A stretch of 64,000 bases of DNA from Syngnathus acus (Eukaryota; Chordata; Actinopteri; Syngnathiformes; Syngnathidae), in assembly GCF_901709675.1 (NCBI RefSeq), contig NC_051102.1, forward strand, positions 2,200,912 through 2,264,911, in the 5' to 3' direction. The notes beneath the pieces were generated by a model. The model was given only the letters and a program-made list of their open reading frames with translations, was not told the origin of the DNA and did not search any database. The translations under genes and the position numbers were made by a program. Below are positions 61,472 to 64,000 of this stretch, one piece after another (position 1 is the stretch's first letter; each line of letters starts with the position of its first letter).

Positions 61472-62341
61472 GGTTTTCAATCAGAGTTGTGAGAGTAGTC
61501 CAGGAAGGTTGAGTGGTGGGTGGATTGTTTTTTTTTGTTTTTTTTTACCCTGCTTGGAATATTTGTCACATTGTTGCAAAAACTTGTTGACTTTGTTCCA
61601 ACGCTTTGCTCCACCAAGAGACTGTCTGATGTCTGGAGCGTCGGTGGAAAAGTGGGTGGAGGCAATCGGGGAGTATCCTCCCCAAAGTGCTCCCCATTCG
61701 TGAGCGAGACATTGGTGAACATTTTCAACACGTTTTAAACCCTCTTCTATCACACTACTACCTTACAATGACGCAATCAAAGTGATGGTAGCGTCTGACG
61801 TAATATGAAAGTATTAGAGGTCTAAAAAAATTTCGCCGTGAAATCACCTGAGAGGCTGCAATCACGAGATCTCGCGAGGATTCCACCCCTTAGCAACCGA
61901 CATGTTAGCCTTGGATACCACCGGAGTCGTGCTCAGGGCAGATAGACGGTGGGTGTCTTTTAATACTTTTTCATACTCTATGGAGTAAACACACATTATA
62001 CATTCCAATTCATTCAAATCATTTTACTTTGGTTGTGTCAAGTAATGAACTGTGCCTGCAGATACGTCACCAACGTCAAGTTTGTCGTTAGCATTGGCTA
62101 GCTACCCTGTATGCTACCTGTCAGTCAACGCTACTCAATTCAATTTCATTTATAGAGCACTTTTATTACAACTGCAATTGCATAAAAAATGCTGTACACA
62201 AAGTGAAAATCAAACATAGAAATAAAGACAACACATACTGTAAAACACCAAAACAGTGCAGAGGCTCAAGAATGATTAAAAACCTTCCATCAATGCATGT
62301 AACTTTACTCATATAACATGAAGTTTTTCTTTCTTCTTCAG
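61472..62341. promoter_or_regulatory. Head-to-head intergenic region (VWC gene / ccdc24), probable bidirectional promoter
   Basis: Only 889 bp separate the two start codons. The stretch 61,850-61,960 contains TCTCGCGAG (61870-61878), a motif typical of housekeeping and bidirectional promoters, and AGCAAC (61892-61897), half of an RFX X-box. A possible first ccdc24 exon ends at about 61,948 (GACG/GTGGGT). A decayed retroposon tail lies at 62,133-62,270. Confidence 0.5.
62133..62270 (-). mobile_element. Retroposon 3' end fragment (ATTTATAGAGCAC family)
   Basis: ACTCAATTCAATTTCATTTATAGAGCAC, then ATTGCATAAAAAATGCTGTACAC and AATAAAGACAACACA, is the reverse strand of a common teleost retroposon tail. 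It sits between the promoter motifs and the first ccdc24 coding exon. Confidence 0.5.
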
Positions 62342-62359
62342 CCACAGACTGCCACCCAC

Positions 62360-62509
62360 ATGCAGTCTGCCAGCGGGAACCAACCTTGGTCCCCGGGTCC
62401 GTCTCTGTGGAGCCTGATTATTGAGCATGTCCCAAGATCTGAGATGCCCAAGATTCATGCCACGCTGGGCTCCTCGCTGGTTGACACGTACACAGAGCTA
62501 CACGCAGAG
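62360..62509 (+). CDS. ccdc24: Coiled-coil domain-containing protein 24, first coding exon (partial gene)
   Basis: The exon starts after the acceptor TTCTTCTTCAG (from 62342). The ATG at 62360 opens 50 codons to the donor GAG/GTGATA after 62509. The motif PSLWSLIIEHVPRSEMPK, then LGSSLVDTYTELHAE, matches the start of vertebrate CCDC24 (SLW..EHVP, VD...EL.AE) as I remember it. The location directly after b4galt2 agrees with the conserved gene order. Later exons are not found before base 64,000, so the gene continues outside. Its function is poorly known. Confidence 0.7.
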
Positions 62510-64000
62510 GTGATAAGAATTTTTAAAAATTGTGCAGCAAGACGTGCAGATAAATAACATAACAGGGCTCACAGTCACATATTCATTATCCTTTGCGATG
62601 AACAGCTAATATTAGTGCCGTACCGATAAGCTAAGAGAAATCAAGACACCTCAAACTCGTATCTGAAGGTACCGATGAATTGTTCCAAGCTCATACTGTG
62701 ACAAAATCTTGCTTTATTAAATACCACATTAACATTCCCAACGAACATGTGTTGACTATGATAGAATGTCACATCTGAATTATTTTGTATTCTATTTTCT
62801 TTCCTTCTGCACCATACAATTGCAACAAATGCATTCCATTCTGTCCTAATAAAACTAAAATAAAATTAAACTACACAGAGGAAACATTTCCATGCTCGGT
62901 TATGCTCCAGCTCACCTGTGACACTAATGATGATATGCTGTAAAGAAAATGAAAATTGCTTCTAATGTAGTGAACAGCCAGAGCGCTTTTTTTGTCACCA
63001 TAAATTCTGTTAGAACACTATAGTTAAAAAAAAAAAGGCAAATTATTTATCGTCCTTTGAGAATATGTGTCTGTTTTTTAATAAGATTCCTTCTCCAAGT
63101 GAATCAACTTTTACACACCTCAGCAGTCCTGGCAGTTAAAGTAAAAGGAAAAAAAAACACTTTTGCAAGAAGCTTCGTTGAGTCGCTTATACTCAGCAAT
63201 TACAAGTCCCAGACTGCCTAATAAAAGCCAAACTGGGTTAAAAGTGGCACCGCCATCCAAATGTAAGCCGGCCAGACATCAATATTTACACAAGGGCCCG
63301 CTGAACTCTCCCTCAGCTTTGGCTTGTCGACCCCACTCAAGACAGATTTGCTGTACTGATGACAAGTCTTGATATAAGTGGGTTGGGGTCACCTCGGATG
63401 ATGGATCAAAGGAAAAGACTCCTCTTTGACCTTCGAGGAACCGAAAATTGGAAACTGCCAGAGCTGGGGTGGTGAACCTACGATAACATTTGATCTAGCC
63501 AACCATGAAACTCTAAGAACAAATCACGCCTCAGAATTGCTGTTATAAAACGCGCAAAAGCATTTAACCCACAAGTGCTTAGAAAACTCTCTTTCGCAAA
63601 AGTATTAGAACAGCGAGGCCAATTGCTTAATGCTGCTAGACTGAAGTCAAAATATAAATATGAGAGAAGTGCTCAGGGATCTGATGCACGAATTACAAAG
63701 TCATCTTTAGTGAGCAAAAAAAGTATGCTGGCCGTTGGAAAATTTGGGAGAACTCCCGTACGGCCGGTGCATTCCAGTCTCAAGGTTTTGCTCCCACCCC
63801 CTGTCTACAAACATCTAAAGTGGTGTGATCAACACAAAAACGAGAGAGCTCTATAGGTGAAAAACAAGCAACTCTTAAATGTTCTGGGAAAAAAAACAAG
63901 TTATCGCCCTCATACAACTTAATATGTGGCCCCTGTGTGATGTTGAGGATTGTGATAGATTTCCCCTTCAAAAAAAAATCTCCTCTCCCTGTGAGGCATA
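62510..64000 (+). other. ccdc24 intron (continues beyond window)
   Basis: No further ccdc24 exon is recognised. A 93-codon ORF at 63,575-63,856 is lysine- and serine-rich, has no recognisable motif and no convincing acceptor before it. Confidence 0.4.

Noticed and set aside
61472-61480. Three-residue upstream extension of the VWC protein from TTG
   Set aside because: The ATG at 61471 directly precedes a good signal peptide; a TTG start is unlikely.
61909-61952. Coding first exon of ccdc24 from ATG near 61,903
   Set aside because: Joining its donor to 62,342 puts the next exon out of frame, so it is at most non-coding.

Overview
The window looks like a chromosome segment from a ray-finned fish, probably a percomorph teleost. 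It has intron-split vertebrate genes, GT-AG splice sites, very long CA/GT and tetranucleotide microsatellites, L2-type LINE copies and many small hAT, Tc1/mariner and pogo-like DNA transposons. The gene order (ATP6V0B, B4GALT2, CCDC24) matches the human 1p34 block as I know it. This supports the gene calls but does not identify the species.

Layout. Bases 1-1,080 hold a near-perfect 407-bp-period duplication of a LINE tail plus an AT/GATA microsatellite. The complete atp6v0b gene (V-ATPase proteolipid subunit c'', eight coding exons) lies on the + strand at 1,533-3,977. A dead Tc1-type transposon occupies 5,354-6,574. The b4galt2 transcription unit (beta-1,4-galactosyltransferase 2, + strand) probably starts near 7.1 kb with a non-coding exon ending at 7,334. 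It has a large 5'UTR/coding exon at 19,657-20,450 and six more coding exons up to the stop at 54,757, giving 378 aa. Its introns, of about 12.3, 19.8 and 8.5 kb, are filled with transposons: nested pogo-like and other terminal-inverted-repeat elements, four hAT-type elements, an L2 LINE with a reverse transcriptase ORF, and a composite repeat at 29.2-30.3 kb. They also hold degenerate tandem repeats and microsatellites. A compact three-exon gene on the - strand (59,789-61,471) encodes a 218-aa secreted von Willebrand factor C-domain protein of the VWC2/VWC2L (brorin) type. The first coding exon of ccdc24 follows on the + strand (62,360-62,509) and the gene runs out of the window. The VWC gene and ccdc24 are head to head across about 0.9 kb, suggesting a shared promoter.

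The genes do not form one pathway. They are a conserved neighbourhood of a proton-pump subunit, a Golgi glycosyltransferase, a secreted cysteine-rich factor and a coiled-coil protein. I found no previously undescribed multi-gene system. The most interesting non-routine signals are two upstream ORFs in the predicted b4galt2 leader: a 49-codon ORF that stays in frame across a 12.3 kb intron, and a 23-codon ORF whose TGA overlaps the b4galt2 ATG. Others are nested transposons with readable target-site duplications, a transposon carrying promoter-like motifs in b4galt2 intron 1, and the VWC/ccdc24 head-to-head promoter. No tRNA, rRNA or CRISPR array was recognised.
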